From NCBI RefSeq assembly GCF_963675165.1, contig NC_087393.1:173501-237500 (forward strand): a stretch of DNA of 64,000 bases. Direction: 5' to 3'. Both the position numbers and the translations under genes were made by a program. The notes beneath the pieces were generated by a model that was not told where the DNA came from, made no database searches, and worked only from the letters and a program-made list of their open reading frames with translations. The DNA is from Halichondria panicea. Its lineage: Eukaryota > Porifera > Demospongiae > Suberitida > Halichondriidae. The first letter of the stretch is position 1; each line of letters opens with the position of its first letter. Shown here one piece after another: positions 1 to 13,062 of the stretch.

Positions 1-2708
1 GGAGTGTGATCTTGTACAGTATTACATACCTCTTGACTCACGACAGTTTCCTCCTTTTCTATCTCCTCATAGGCTCCTCCCCCTATATCCAAAATAGTGC
101 TAGACTGCGTCTGATTGGACGACTGGCGCTCTGTCGGCTGGTACTGAGCAGCCTGGACATTCTGAGCATTCAACTGCATCAGGATCTGAAATACAGAGAC
201 ACAATAAACAACATCTGTTCACTAGCTTCCTGGGTCATAAATATTAGCTATTGGTACAATAATAAGGGGAAACACCTAATCCACATGTACATGCATGTTA
301 CAATATACAAGGCAGATATTACCAAAGCCCAACAAGCAGATACTTAAACAAGATGGCCAAGACTGTAATACCAACCTTGTTGGCCTTGGTCCTGATGGTG
401 GTGTGTGGTGCCTGGGAGAGTGTGGACAACTCCTCCAACACTAGGTCAAGATAGGAGAGCATGTCGGGCAAGTCAGAGCGGGAGAGAGCTTCTATTACAA
501 ACAGTGCCCTCTGTGAGTGTGCATGTGTGTGTGTGTGTGGGTGTGTGTGTGTGGGTGTGTGGGTGTAACAATATATTTAACTTTGCAGGCAATTAAATAA
601 TACTCTCTACCTACATACATCCCAAAAAGTACACTCAAAACCATTTAGCAGCCTTCCCTCACCAGGACAACTTGGTTCTCCGCGGCACCAAGCTTCAGCC
701 GCAAGTACTCCACCACTGACTGACAATCCAATACCCTGCATCGGCTCACAAACTTGACCAACATCTCCCTGGGGGGTGCTGCCTTGATCCCCCCTGGTGC
801 TGTGATATCATCTACTAGTCTCTTCTCCTGCTCAGTGCTAGTGGACTCTAAATCATGGCCACCATTTTGTGGTTCCTCTATCAGTGTGGGTTCATGACGA
901 GGTACACGAACTGTCTCAGGGGAGGAGTCCGCATGATCATCCCAACCACCACCAGCCTTTCCTGTCACATGACCTAGGGGAAGGAAGCCATTACCTAGTA
1001 TATAATTATGTAGCTATAGGCCATTCAATAAAATAATACAGTTTCACTTGTTCTATTGATCCCAACACACACACTCTCAAGGTAGTTCCACCAAAAGGTG
1101 ACAATTATGTATAGCCTTTGTTTTTGTCAAAATTGGTGGATTTCGCCTAAGCACAGAATTTGTATCTAAGCCCATCATTGGAAAGGTCATCCTGGGGCAC
1201 ACTAACCAACCCCCCCCCCCCCTCGGCCTGATAGCGCCCACCTAACCTTTTCCAGTGATAGTATCCCCCTCGGCCTGATAGCGCCCCCCCGTGTGGGGGG
1301 CAGAGGTAGTGTTCTGGAGATGGGGCACAGGGTCCATTGTCACATAGGTGGGGTCATACTGTATTGTCTTGCCAGCACTTGGCACACCAAACAGCTTCTT
1401 CAGTTTAGTAGCTGTGGAGTAAGTGATGGTGTGTGTGTGGGCGGGGAGGTTGAAGGTGATGGTGTGTGTGTGTGGGCGGGGGCTTACATGTAGTCGGCTG
1501 TTGTGATGGGGGTGTGTAGGAGCTGTTTCCAAATCCAGTGATCCGATTGGACGACTCTGAGCTCTGACTCTGACCTGTATGAAAATAATATGTGAAACGT
1601 TCTAGGAAGCTAGTGCAGATTGAAACCATCCATATTAATAACATCACAAAATGCATTTACTGTAGCTATAATTATAAAGACAGTGTAATACAAATTATGC
1701 ACTGTTAACTAGATTAGTGGAACTCTACCAACTGCAGGATGGACACACACACACAGAACTTGCCAGTAGAGTTGGAGTCATTGTAACTGACTGAAGGAGC
1801 TGGTTTCCTCCTCAGCTCAGGAGTGTCTTCATACAGCATGTCCAATATCCTCTATACACAATAAAGGAATGATTACAATAAGGTACTGTAATGTTGGTGT
1901 CACATGTGCAGACTCAAGGTACTGTAATGGTGTCACATGTGCAGACTCAAGGTACTGTAATGGTGTCACATGTGCAGACTCAAGGTACTGTAATGGTGTC
2001 ACATGTGCAGACTCAAGGTACTGTGTCACATGTGCAGACTCACTGAGGCCATGTCCCTGATCCTACCACACTCTGCCACCAAGCTCTCACTCTTGGGTTG
2101 GTGGGGTCGCAGCTCTACACAAGAGGAGGGAAAATAATGGTCATTTAAAGATAATACTTGGAGGCTGATTTATATCGAACCTCTCACACTCTTCACACAC
2201 ATCACACACACCCACTCACTGGATGCTTCGTTGAACGGCTGTGGAACTTTCCTCAGGTTTTGCTTGAACTCGATGTGTCCCTCGTCCAGGACGGCTGTTA
2301 TACAGCGCAGTACTCTCAGCTTGACAAACACATTGTTAGTGGAACACAGCTCGTTGACTAAGTACTGCTGTAGAAACACTCGAGTGGCCGTCGAGTCAAA
2401 GCTCATCTCTGAGGGAGGGCTAAGGAAGGACAACATTTGTGTCTATTATATAATTATTACATGTATTATGTAGTTGTAATATTAAAGCTGACAATATTGC
2501 AGTGTATGTATACTAAGGATACTGATGATGTCCCTGAGGATGAAACCCTCCGGAGCATCTTTAGAGGCAGAAGTGGCAGTTATCAACACTGGCATCTGTA
2601 CAAAGGTGACAAGTGTGTATGAGAGTCAGCCTGTACTGGCTAGCTAGCTAGCTAGCTTACGTGTTGGACATTCGACAGCTTCTGCCCGAGAGATGGTGCT
2701 CTATTCAT
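1..2708 (-). CDS. TEPSIN: Tepsin (AP-4 accessory protein), C-terminal part beyond window
   Basis: Tepsin is an ENTH/VHS-domain accessory protein of the AP-4 coat at the trans-Golgi. Ten exons can be joined in phase: 2661-2708, 2523-2595, 2220-2408, 2044-2114, 1764-1851, 1488-1574, 1247-1411, 663-973, 376-510 and 30-185, giving 441 codons with no stop, so the gene continues past the left edge. The start gives MNRAPSLGQKLSNVQH. The ENTH-like part covers the first three to four exons. The GFGNSSY block and KAGGGWDD match conserved tepsin linker motifs, and the VHS-like second domain includes RVLDCQSVVEYL and RALFVIEAL. Human tepsin is about 525 residues, so a short tail is probably missing. The intron after the fifth exon uses a GC donor (GCAAGT). 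The identity rests on remembered family motifs, not on a search. Confidence 0.88.
1888..2042. repeat. Minisatellite, about 33-base unit, 5 copies, in a tepsin intron
   Basis: Direct repeats built on GGTACTGTAATGGTGTCACA followed by TGTGCAGACTCAA; the last unit is shortened. The array fills most of the intron between the fourth and fifth tepsin exons. It runs into the 5' splice site of exon 4: read on the minus strand the donor is GTGAGTCTGCACATG and each repeat carries TTGAGTCTGCACATG, so the units look like copies of the donor-proximal intron sequence with the GT changed to TT. Confidence 0.9.
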
Positions 2709-2909
2709 TCTCTGTTCCTATGGTGATCTGTACAGACTTTTAGGAAAGCAAATTGGCTAGTCTTGAAGCTTCTTCATAGCCCTTGTGTTGACCTATTTAC
2801 CCGAAAAAACTCTTCAATATTGAAATCAACGGTGTGAGAAATAAAGGGAAGGCTCGTCATTAGAACAAACTGTTTGCTAGTTGAATGGGCGTGGCCTGCA
2901 ATACTCAAA
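2709..2909. promoter_or_regulatory. Shared upstream region, tepsin / LRR gene (head to head)
   Basis: 201 bases separate the start codon of tepsin (minus) from that of the LRR gene (plus). Both 5' UTRs and both core promoters must fit here, so a bidirectional promoter is likely. I see no clear TATA box; a GGGCGTGGCC element lies near 2886. Confidence 0.5.
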
Positions 2910-5335
2910 ATGGTGGAGCATCAGAAAGCTAAAGTTCATGAGCTCGATTTGCACAGGAAAAGGCTTTCCAGAATTGAAGGCTTGGACAAGGTGAGGCTTA
3001 CTAGTGTCAAGATCAATGTCTGAGCTGCTGGGCTTGCAATGACAGTATACAACTCTAGCACTCATATCATATCTCTATCCAGTCGCTAGCTATGCTATGA
3101 CTGTTTGATATTTATTTGTGCAGTTCAAGCACTTGCACTCATTGGATGCTTCTTGCAATAAACTCACAAAGATTCAAGGCTTGGAGCAAAACAAGGTAAA
3201 TTGAAGATCGTATTCATTATTATTAAATATGATATTATGGTTTTGTTTTGATGCAGGAGCTCCGAGAACTGAAGCTCTATGGCAACGAGATCACAGTTAT
3301 GGAGGGGCTGGACAAATTGAGTGACTTGTGTGTTCTACTCTTGCAACACAATAAGATAGCCTCCATAGGTACTCCTCATTTGTGTTAGATGCTCAACTAG
3401 TATAGTATGTAATTACTGATGTTCTGTATGCTTTGTGTACAGGCACTGGTCTGTCCAACCTTAAGAAGTTGAAACAGCTCAGATTGGACCACAACCATCT
3501 AACGAGTGTGTCCCACAGTGATCTGGTGTCATGTGGTAATCATATGACCCACTTGGACCTCAGCCACAATCTCCTGACATCGGTACAAGGGTTAGGGTCT
3601 CTTGGCAACCTGGAGGAGCTCTATCTAGCAGGGAACAAACTGACGTGCCCTCCAGATCTGGCTAGATGTAGAAAAGTGCGTGAATGTCTCAATATTCAGT
3701 AATAGTAGATCTCTATGATTTCTTCAGGTTACTTTAGCATGCATTTACTGTCTCTACAGCTCACAGAATTGAACCTATCAGACAACCCGCTGACACTGGG
3801 CTCCCTCTCATCATCACTCAAGCCACTCAACCAGCTCAAGGTATTCCATCGGTGACTATAGTGTATAGCCTTTGTAGCTCAGTTAGGTGTGCAAGCACTT
3901 GTTATATCATACACACATGTCCAACCAATGGCTTAATACACACATGTCCAACCAACGGCTTAATACACACAAGTTATAGACTCTAATTGTGGGCATTCGG
4001 ATTCTCCCATTATTAATTAGACTTTCTGTTATCTAGGTCCTTTGTCTGGATCGGATAGCCCTCTGTGACCTCTCCCCACTGCCCAAGCTAGTCTCCCTGG
4101 ACACACTGCACTTGTCAGGTAATAGCCTGGACACACTCGCTCCATTGGTCAAGCTCTACCCTAGCCTGGAGGTGCTGGATGTGGGGGATAACTGCCTAGC
4201 AACAGTGGAGGCTGTGGGGGGTCTTCAGCAGCTGGCCAGTCTCTCTGAGATAATGCTGGAGGGCAACTCACTCTGTCAGCATTTAAATGAGTAAGTTACA
4301 ATTTTAAATGGTGGGAGGGTTGTAGTTGAACAGCCATAACTTCAGTACCGTTGATCCGATGTCAAAAATTTTATGATTATCTGAAAGCTTAGAAAGTGAC
4401 CTTTCAAATTATATGTTTAAATCCAAAATTTATATCGGGGCCCTAATTTGTCATTTTTCGGCCTTGGACCATGGGCTATTATCCATGGTGTGGCCAAATT
4501 TGACAATACTTTTATCTCTCAAATATGAATTTTGATGACACGATTTGAAAGGTCTTTTTCTAAGCTTTCAGAAAATCATAAAATTGTTGAAATTGGATCC
4601 ACGGAATTCAAGTTATAGCAGCTGAAAGAATCCCCGAACCATTGAATAATGTTGTGTTGTATGTGTGTTTGATATTGTTGTACTGTTTCTTCCAGTTATA
4701 GGAAAGATGTACACAGTGTTCTGCAAAGATTGGAAATGATCGATGGGGTAAGCCCATGCATACGTGGACACTGACTCTACCTAACTAACTTTGACTTTAT
4801 TTGCTAACACCAATCCCCCCCCCCCCCCCCACACACACACACACACACACACACACTACACACAGGTTGCTGTATCGCTACTCACGCCCACTCTACCACA
4901 CCCCCTCCAAATGCGACCATTGACACCATCTAGTATAGGCCCCACCCTTCGTCAGATGGAACGGCACTTTCTGGAGGCGGAGCTTCAGTTGCAGGGACTG
5001 GAGGGAGAGATGACCGCGCGCTTTGACCTCACTCGGGCTAAGATGGAGGCAACAATGAGAGAAAATGAAGTTAGGCTACGAAACGATGGAGTGGCATCAC
5101 CAAAGAAACGGTATGAGAATGAACAGCCCCCGAATGGGAATAGAGCTTTGGACGTACCAACAAGTGAAGGAGACAGTGACGTAGTGCAGTCATCCAGACC
5201 CTCTACAAGGTGTGGGAGGTGAGGAGATTATGTTATTGTGTATTGTATTGTATTGTGTCCCTCCCCCCTCTCAGCCGAGCCAAGTTGAGTGAGGCACTTG
5301 CCCTGGCCGCCCTCTACCCTGATCACATGACCTAG
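2910..5335 (+). CDS. SDS22-type leucine-rich repeat protein with C-terminal helix
   Basis: Nine exons join in phase: 2910-2990, 3124-3195, 3257-3368, 3443-3675, 3760-3840, 4037-4290, 4696-4747, 4866-5218 and 5275-5335, giving 432 residues. Roughly residues 10-290 are tandem leucine-rich repeats of the SDS22 pattern (for example LRELKLYGNEITVMEGLDKL, LKQLRLDHNHLTSV, LEELYLAGNKL). They end in a cap like that of LRR proteins (YRKDVHSVLQRLEMIDG). After this comes a predicted coiled-coil stretch rich in E, R and M around QMERHFLEAELQLQGLEGEM, then a polar tail ending in LALAALYPDHMT. The LRR fold is certain; the orthologue is not. It resembles ciliary or phosphatase-scaffold LRR proteins, but I cannot assign a name. 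Confidence 0.85.
4322..4648. mobile_element. Near-palindromic repeat element, full copy
   Basis: Intronic element whose two ends are inverted repeats: the left end reads GCCATAACTTCAGTACCG and the right end, reverse-complemented, reads GCTATAACTTGAATTCCG. Inner inverted blocks TGAAAGCTTAGAAA and TTTCTAAGCTTTCAG follow, and the centre is GGCCTTGGACCATGGGCT. No coding capacity. It looks like a MITE or foldback element. The same element recurs across the window. Confidence 0.75.
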
Positions 5336-5948
5336 CAATTGAACTCATCAACATTACCATTATCATATCCCAGTTCAATTCCATGCATTTTGAATCTTTT
5401 GTCTTTGTTGACCCTTTTCTTTGCAGTAAAGATCATCTCATCTACATGTAGTATCTTACACCTGTGCCTCATCTTCAGTGCGGTCTGGGATCGAGGCTAA
5501 AAGATCCCCTTCCTCCTACGTTTTTGACTTGTTGCAGTTCACCCATGTAGCGTGTGGGTTATAAACTACTGCTTTCAGTAAGGCTAACTGGCCAGTAGTT
5601 TTTTTGGAGTAACAGGAGGTGGTCGCTCTATTTTAACGAATCCAAAAGTATACAAATGAACTTCTGCTCCTCTAGACAACCTCAACCTTCCACATACACA
5701 CTGGCTGGATCATGCATAAAGTACTCTCTAATAAACAAAGATCTTGTGCTGTTGGTGCAATCAGATCTGAAATGGGACTATTCTTACAGTTCATGTATCT
5801 TGTCACTTCAATTAAATAATATGAATGCATGTCAAAATAATGCACACAATAGAACAAACAAGCAGATCAAATCTATATACTACCTAATGAGAGTTCAAAC
5901 CAATAGAGACAGTTAGTGCACTGGCAGTTCCTAGAGTGTGCTCCATTG
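5336..5948. other. Convergent intergenic region, LRR gene / ZZEF1
   Basis: About 610 bases between the LRR stop and the ZZEF1 stop, holding the two 3' ends. The sequence is AT-rich without a supported open frame. TAATAAAC near 5728 could serve as a plus-strand poly(A) signal and TTTTATT-like stretches as minus-strand ones, but neither is certain. Confidence 0.4.
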
Positions 5949-6073
5949 CTAGCTATCATCTGAGTCAGAAGAGGAGCTCCTACACAAGAAATTAATTAAA
6001 TAAAAGGAAGGCAAAATGTGTGTATTGAACTAAGGGGATTAAAAACTACCAGTCTGAGTCAGAAGAGGAGCTC
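5949..6073 (-). other. ZZEF1: Tandemly duplicated terminal microexon of ZZEF1
   Basis: Exon 6050-6073 (24 nt) and last exon 5949-5979 both start GAGCTCCTCTTCTGACTCAG after an AG acceptor. About 95 bases including flanking intron (ACAAGAAATTAATKA) are duplicated. The preceding exon ends at 6237 with two bases of a codon. Both copies begin by completing that codon, and the 24-nt copy also ends on two bases. The tail therefore reads [18 protein letters not shown] if both are used, or [10 protein letters not shown] if the cassette is skipped. Confidence 0.75.
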
Positions 6074-6884
6074 CTGCACAAGAAATTAATGATAGGCAAA
6101 ATTTTTTGTATTGAATTGAAAAAATAGCCACCACTTGCTGGGTACATCCCTATAACAGTTTAGCTGTTCCCTAAATGCTCATAACACACCCACACACGCA
6201 CGCACACACACCCCACCCCCACACTCTCATACTTACGAGTCCTCCTCCTCCTCTGTGTTGTCAAATGAGTCAGTGTCCTCAGAGCCTCCTCCATCATCAC
6301 TGACTGCCCCCTCCCAACTATGCTTGGCCGTGGGAGGAGGGGGAACATACTCACTCTACAGGGGCAAGGGTTATGTAGTTAATACAGTCTAAATAATGTA
6401 AAATATTTAGCCTTTTAATTACATAATTATACTATTCCCACCTTGGCCTTGATAAAAGCTGCAGCTGCTGTGTTGTCCAGCCCGAGTGCGAGACTAACGA
6501 AGGCCACGTTAGCGATGCCTTTCTCCAACCACTTGTTGAGCTCCTCCTTGGTGATAGTGCGAATCATGAGGTCATGGGAGATCCCCCATTCCTGGGAGGA
6601 GAAAGAGGGTCAAAGGTTAGGGGACTATGAGATGTTACTCTAAGAATCTGATTAAGACGACACCAGTCATAGTTTACAGGACAGATCATTCAGGGGGTTG
6701 TCTAATAAGAGTTTAGAGCTGTCACAGTACTGCATGGTGGCCATGGTAACTACTGTACTACCTCTGCCAGGTTTTCAATGGTTAGGAAGAGTTCAGTGAA
6801 TACTCTAATAATCTCAGGAGAGAGCAACTGCTGACCCTTCGTCTTCTCCTCTGTGTGTGTGTGTGATGTGCGTGCGTGTGTGTG

Positions 6885-6933
<49 letters not shown>

Positions 6934-9586
6934 GGGGGGGGGGGTATACAAAGGAAAAGGGAATTGTATCCACTGTAGCTCAAACGCTCACTTAGTATTC
7001 TACTAGTTTGTTAAGACTAAAACCTCACTGTGTACATACACACTGTGGTCCCTCAGTGCACACCATCATGCTAGCACTGTGTACATACACACTGTGGTCC
7101 CTCAGTGCACACCATCATGCTAGCACTGTGTACATACACACTGTGGTCCCTCAGTGCACACCATCATGCTAGCACTGTGTACATACACACTGTGGTCCCT
7201 CAGTGCACACCATCATGCTAGCACTGTGTACATACACACTGTGGTCCAGTGCACACCATCATGCTAGCACTGTGTACATACACACTGTGGTCCAGTGCAC
7301 ACCATCATGCTAGCACTGTGTACATACACACTGTGGTCCCTCAGTGCACACCATCATGCTAGCACTGTGTACATACACACTGTGGTCCAGTGCACACCAT
7401 CATGCTAGCACTGTGTACATACACACTGTGGTCCCCTCAGTGCACACTATCATGCTAGCACTGTGTACATACACACTGTGGTCCCTCAGTGCACACCATC
7501 ATGCTAGCACTGTGTACATACACACTGTGGTCCCCTCAGTGCACACTATCATGCTAGCTGTAAGACCCACCATAGGTCTTGATGAGAGTGGTGTACAGCT
7601 GCCAGAGAGGCTTGAGTGCAGACAGCTCCAGTCGGTCCTTAGAGACCACCACTGTGTCACCTCCCTCACTCCTACCAGAGCTCTGTAGTCCCACTAATCT
7701 CATGAGCAGCTTGACTACCTTCAGACGTTGGGCTCCAGTGTACTTGCAAGCCACGACTATGAGGAGGGGCCACAGACGAGAGAGGGGGAGGGAGGGGGCA
7801 GGGATAGGGGCGGAGTCTCGGCACAGTAACTGCTCTAGGATGGAGTGGCCAGTGTCAAACCTGAGGACATGATGAGTGACATTCTTAAATTTCGTCTGCA
7901 GTATTCTAACTAATAAGCTACCGTCTAAAAAATATGCAACACGTAATAATTTTGCTGCCTTTAATTAGAACAGTACGATACTCACCTTCCCATCTGTGTG
8001 CCATTGACTGTGAAGGTACAGGTAGTGTTTTTGTTGCTAGGGCCAACCATATCCACCTCGTAGTACAGTGTGTCTCCAGGGATCACATGACTCTGACGAT
8101 CCTCAGGGTCAAAGGTCGTAGAGGTGTGGCTCTTGGCATTCTGTGATAGATTGATTGATGATGAGAACTTGAGAGAGCCGTTGATTGGATGGCTGAAAAG
8201 AACGACAGGAAGATAAAATATATTTCGCAGATATGCAAAATCTATATCAAAACTTACAATGTAATATTGAGGTTGGCAGCATTAGGGATATTGATCTTTC
8301 CCTGTATAAAGAGATTAAAGGAATTTAATGCATTATAATTATGAAGGAAGATCCCACAAAATATGATATGAAGTGTCGGCACTTTAATTACAATGTACAA
8401 AACAGCCATACAATACACTCAACCATACACTACACTGGTAATAGTCCACAGGACAGCCTTAGCTAGGTCTAGTATAATATCCGCCCACTCACTGTTTCCT
8501 TCATGTTGCTGTCCTGGGTGTACTTGATGACTCGTGTTTCCTTGCCAACGGACACCTCACTCATACACTGTACAGCTGTCAGCACTAGACTAATAAGCTC
8601 TGTTGGCTCAGTACATGACAGCACTGATGACAGAATCTGAGGAGAAAATAGTACAAACTATATGTACACAAAACAATGAATGGCGCTAAATGGAAGAAAT
8701 ATCCAAATGTTCGTATAATTAGAGTGTCGCCTTAATACGGTACACGCATCATACAATTGCCCTGCCCACTCCACCACACACACACACACACCTCCTCTCC
8801 CTCCTGTTTGACGAGGAGGTCCAGTAGACAGAAGTATTGCGGCATATCCGTACAGCCGAGAGAGGAGGTGCTCAGTCTCATACCAGTGTCCGCCCACTTT
8901 ACGAGTAGTCGTGACAACACACGTCTCGCTTGTAGCACTGCAATGGCATAGAACGTCTTGTACATGGTGCTTCTCGAGGGCGGCTTGTTCTTGAGGGAGG
9001 TCAACTCATCAGATAGTAGGGAGTAAGATTCTTGTCTAGCAGCCGAGGAATTCTTGGGTTCCTAGATAAGTGGGAGGAGGGTAATAACATGTCTACTGTA
9101 TTAGGAGACACACCTCTTCTTTGGAGTCTGACTTCAGCAGGTTCTTAGTTTTCTTGAAGATGCTCTGATCTTCAGCAATGGCCTCCACTGATCTGCAGTG
9201 ACAGAGCAACAAAGATAGAATACTATACACAGATTACTGTGCATGTATGAGCAAGTGCAGCTATTGTACACAGACTGCTACTGGTACAGTTGTACATGTA
9301 TGTGCTTACTTGATGTCAATCTCCACGGGGACCAGTCTGGTGACACCCACATCCTCAGTGCTCTGCTGGACACTCTCAACAGTCACACTGTCTGAAACCT
9401 TCTTTATCTCCCTGTGTGTGTGGTGTGTGTGTGTGTGTGGTGTGTGTGTGTGTGTGTGTGGGTGTGTGTGTGTGTGGTGTGTGTGTGTGTGGTGTGGGTG
9501 TGATGTTATATATAATACTCACCATTTTTTAGCAGCTTCTAGTATTTCATCGGAAGGTTTGAACTCTCCTTCACTATAGCTGCACA

Positions 9587-9619
<33 letters not shown>

Positions 9620-9632
9620 TGTGTGTGTGTGC

Positions 9633-9667
<35 letters not shown>

Positions 9668-11152
9668 CGTGCGTGTGTGTGTGGGAGAATCATGTGAGCA
9701 ACTCAACTCTTTAACCACACAATCATTGAAATTGGACCACCAGATCTTAAGTTATGGCTATAGAAAAGTGTTGGTCCTCACCTCTGCTCAGTGATGGCCA
9801 TGAACCTATCCATGTTACCATCCACACTCTCATGCATGGCCCGCAGCACTGTCATGGGACACATGAACACCTCGGACAGCGTCTGGGGGGTGGGGTAGTG
9901 GGTGTGGTCAATACATATATGTATCGCACAAACTGACAATAATATGATTAGCCAAATGACACTGTATGAAGGACAGTTTACTGACCACACCCACCTGTAG
10001 CATGGAGCACACCTCCTCCGATAGACCCTCTAAAATCTTGGCATTATTTTTGGTCTCATCATCATTGTCCTCATCATCTTCATCTTTATCATCGCTGGCG
10101 GGCTCATCCTTGTCTTCTTTGCTGCCTTCAGTTGCAGCAGCGGCAGTGGGCTCTTCCTCAGTAGTCTCATCAGAGTCGGTGTCTTGTACAGCTCCAGCTG
10201 GCTGGTACATGCTCATCCCCAACACCTGGCAACCATGGCAACCATTACACAGCTATGACACACGTGTCACCATATACACATGTACTGGGGGTTATGCAGA
10301 AATCAAAATAATGTCCTAAAATGTCTGTATAGCGCAACATTTAGTTCAATCGTACACGAAATTAGGTGAATGAATTACTTATAGCTAACGGAAGACACGG
10401 TGTCATTGACCAAATAGCGCCACATTTATTCAACACACAAGAGGAGAAAATTATGTGGGTCTAAAATTTTACGCTATATGGTAATTAATAAATGCACAAA
10501 TAGCAGTACTTATTCTCATACCTCTAGCTCAGCTAGTCTCCACTTGAGACTGAAGTTGGTTGGCCTTGAGGCTAGTTTCATGATAGCTGGTACTATTCCC
10601 ATGTCAACCAGCATCTTGACCACACCCTCTGACTCGGGAGACTATAAACAACGACAGAAAGCCAGTAAAAACGTCAACAGCGTATAATAATTGTAGCTAG
10701 CATACCTGGAGTATGATGTAGAGAGCCTTGAGGGACAGCCCCAGTATCCAAACATTCTCCACACATCGTTCAGTGTCTACAGAATCGTGTACCTCGTTAA
10801 GATAAGCACGCTGTTATTGATATAGAGCATTCGCATGTACACACACACCTGGCTTGACAGACTTGAGGGCAGCTTTTACTAGAGGTAGGATGGTGTCCAT
10901 CTTAGAGGTGTCGATGCAATCAGGAGCAGACTCTTCAATCTCATAATCGGACAACTTGGCCTATGGAGGAACAATATTCACCATTTCACGAAAAACCTGA
11001 TTAGAGACATTTCCAAACTCACCACAATCTTCTCTCTTGTCTTGAGATTGACGGCACAGCCACGCCCACTTTCCTCTACCTTGAGCAGTACCACGGGGGA
11101 CGGAAGATCACCTGATCCAGTGTATGTGAGCAGACTACCAGCCCTCGGCACC

Positions 11153-11187
<35 letters not shown>

Positions 11188-11200
11188 TGCGCGCGCGCGC

Positions 11201-11231
<31 letters not shown>

Positions 11232-12908
11232 GTATGATTGATGATCAATACGAACAAAAAACACAAATGTTTCAACATAAGATATGTCTACAGGCTATAT
11301 TGTACCGAGGAACCTGGGGAATTCCCCATGTACAGGCCACACCCACTCACTTTGGGAAATCCAGCCAGTATGAGTAGACTGAACATTGAGCTGAGATCCA
11401 TGTTCTCTAGGCCTATACCAAGGGTGGTTGCTATGGTAGCAGAGAGAGCAGGACGCCAGGGGAGTGGCCGAGACAGCAAGAGCAGGCAAGACTCAGCGGT
11501 TGATGCACCAGTAAAGTCAGACCTAGTGGGAGGGGCAACATAACGTGCAATACTAGAGATGTAGCAATAATTATATGCACAAATGTAAGTATAATTATGT
11601 ACAGCCTGTTTTTCTCTACAAATTAATTTGGAATTATGCACGACATCAATTGATGCATCACAATTTAACTGGCCACACCCACTGGCCACACCCACCTTTC
11701 CAGAGAAGATGCTCCACAGTTGAAGAAGAACTGAACAGTCTTTAGTCCGGCACATCCAGTCTCTAACTGAAGACTGTGGGGGGTCTGACCCTCAGCTATC
11801 TCTACGGCACGGTCTGCCACCTGTGGGTTGAGGCGGGCAAAGTACTGGGCCGCTACCAGGAGGGCTTGTAGTCGCAGGGGGGAGGTCACCTCACAACAGC
11901 TGTGGAGGGTGTGTGTGTGTGTGTGTGTGTGTGTGGGGGGGGTGTGGGTGAGCTTACCTTGACAGCTGTAGCAGTGATGGTAGAAGTTCCTCCGCTAAGA
12001 ACACCTCAATATCCTGCTTGTGTTGAATCCACGCAGACAACTGGACAAATACAAAATCAACAATTAGAACAAAAACATAACACTGCATAATACATGCACT
12101 GTACACAACCACACCCACTACTCCCGTTTATTCAATGGTTCGGGGATTCTTTTAGCTGCCATAACTTGAATTCCGTGGATTGATTTTCTTAACTCACTCT
12201 ACTAACCACACCCACTACTATATTAACCACACCCACTATACATGTACGTACATTGAACTCCTTGGGTAGTACGGCTGTGAGCAGCCCTAAGATACTGTCC
12301 ATGTAACAAGTGGAGAAGTTCCTCTCATTGAAGCCAATATTAGAGTCCATGTCCTGTGGTCTTTTGCTAGCCTTCACGATCGGACTCTCCTCCTCTTCTT
12401 CTTTGCTATCTCCAGTGGGCGTGACAACACTGGTAGTGATATCCTCTATAGTGAGTGTGGCCTCTGCTGTAGTGGGTGTGGCCTCTGATGGAACAGAGAA
12501 GTCAGTTTCATCTACAGATGTCCCCTCTTTTGATTGGTCAATAGAAGTGCCCTCTTTTGATTGGTCGACTGGGCTGGCTTGTTCTGATTGGTCTGCTCCC
12601 TCTTGCTTCGATTCTTCTTTCGTTTTTTCCTCCTCCTCAATTTTCTTATCAGCTTTCCTCTTGGAAGCTGTAGGTAGCAATGTCAGCAAAAAATATATAC
12701 GTTAGGGAACGTAGATATATAATTTGTACTCTGACCTTGGTCATGCTGATCGAGTACGGCTGCTCGTAGTGACACAGAGAGATGCTTGAGACAGCTGTAC
12801 TTGATCCTGCTCGCCTGTTGTAAGTAGTCAAGCTCTAGTACTGTGCGTGTGTGTGTGTGGGTGTGTGTGTGGTGTGTGTGTGGGTGTGTGTGTGTGTGTG
12901 TGTGTGGA

Positions 12909-12939
<31 letters not shown>

Positions 12940-13031
12940 TGTGGTGTGTGTGTGTGTGTGTGTGTGGTGTGTGTGTGTGTGTGTGTGGATGTGTGTGTGT
13001 GTGGGTGTGTGTGTGCGTGGTGTGTGTGTGG

Positions 13032-13062
<31 letters not shown>

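Noticed and set aside
7026-7556. Resemblance to a CRISPR array (regular repeats of about 49 bases)
   Set aside because: There are no unique spacers; the units are contiguous. The context is an intron of an animal gene with no cas genes.
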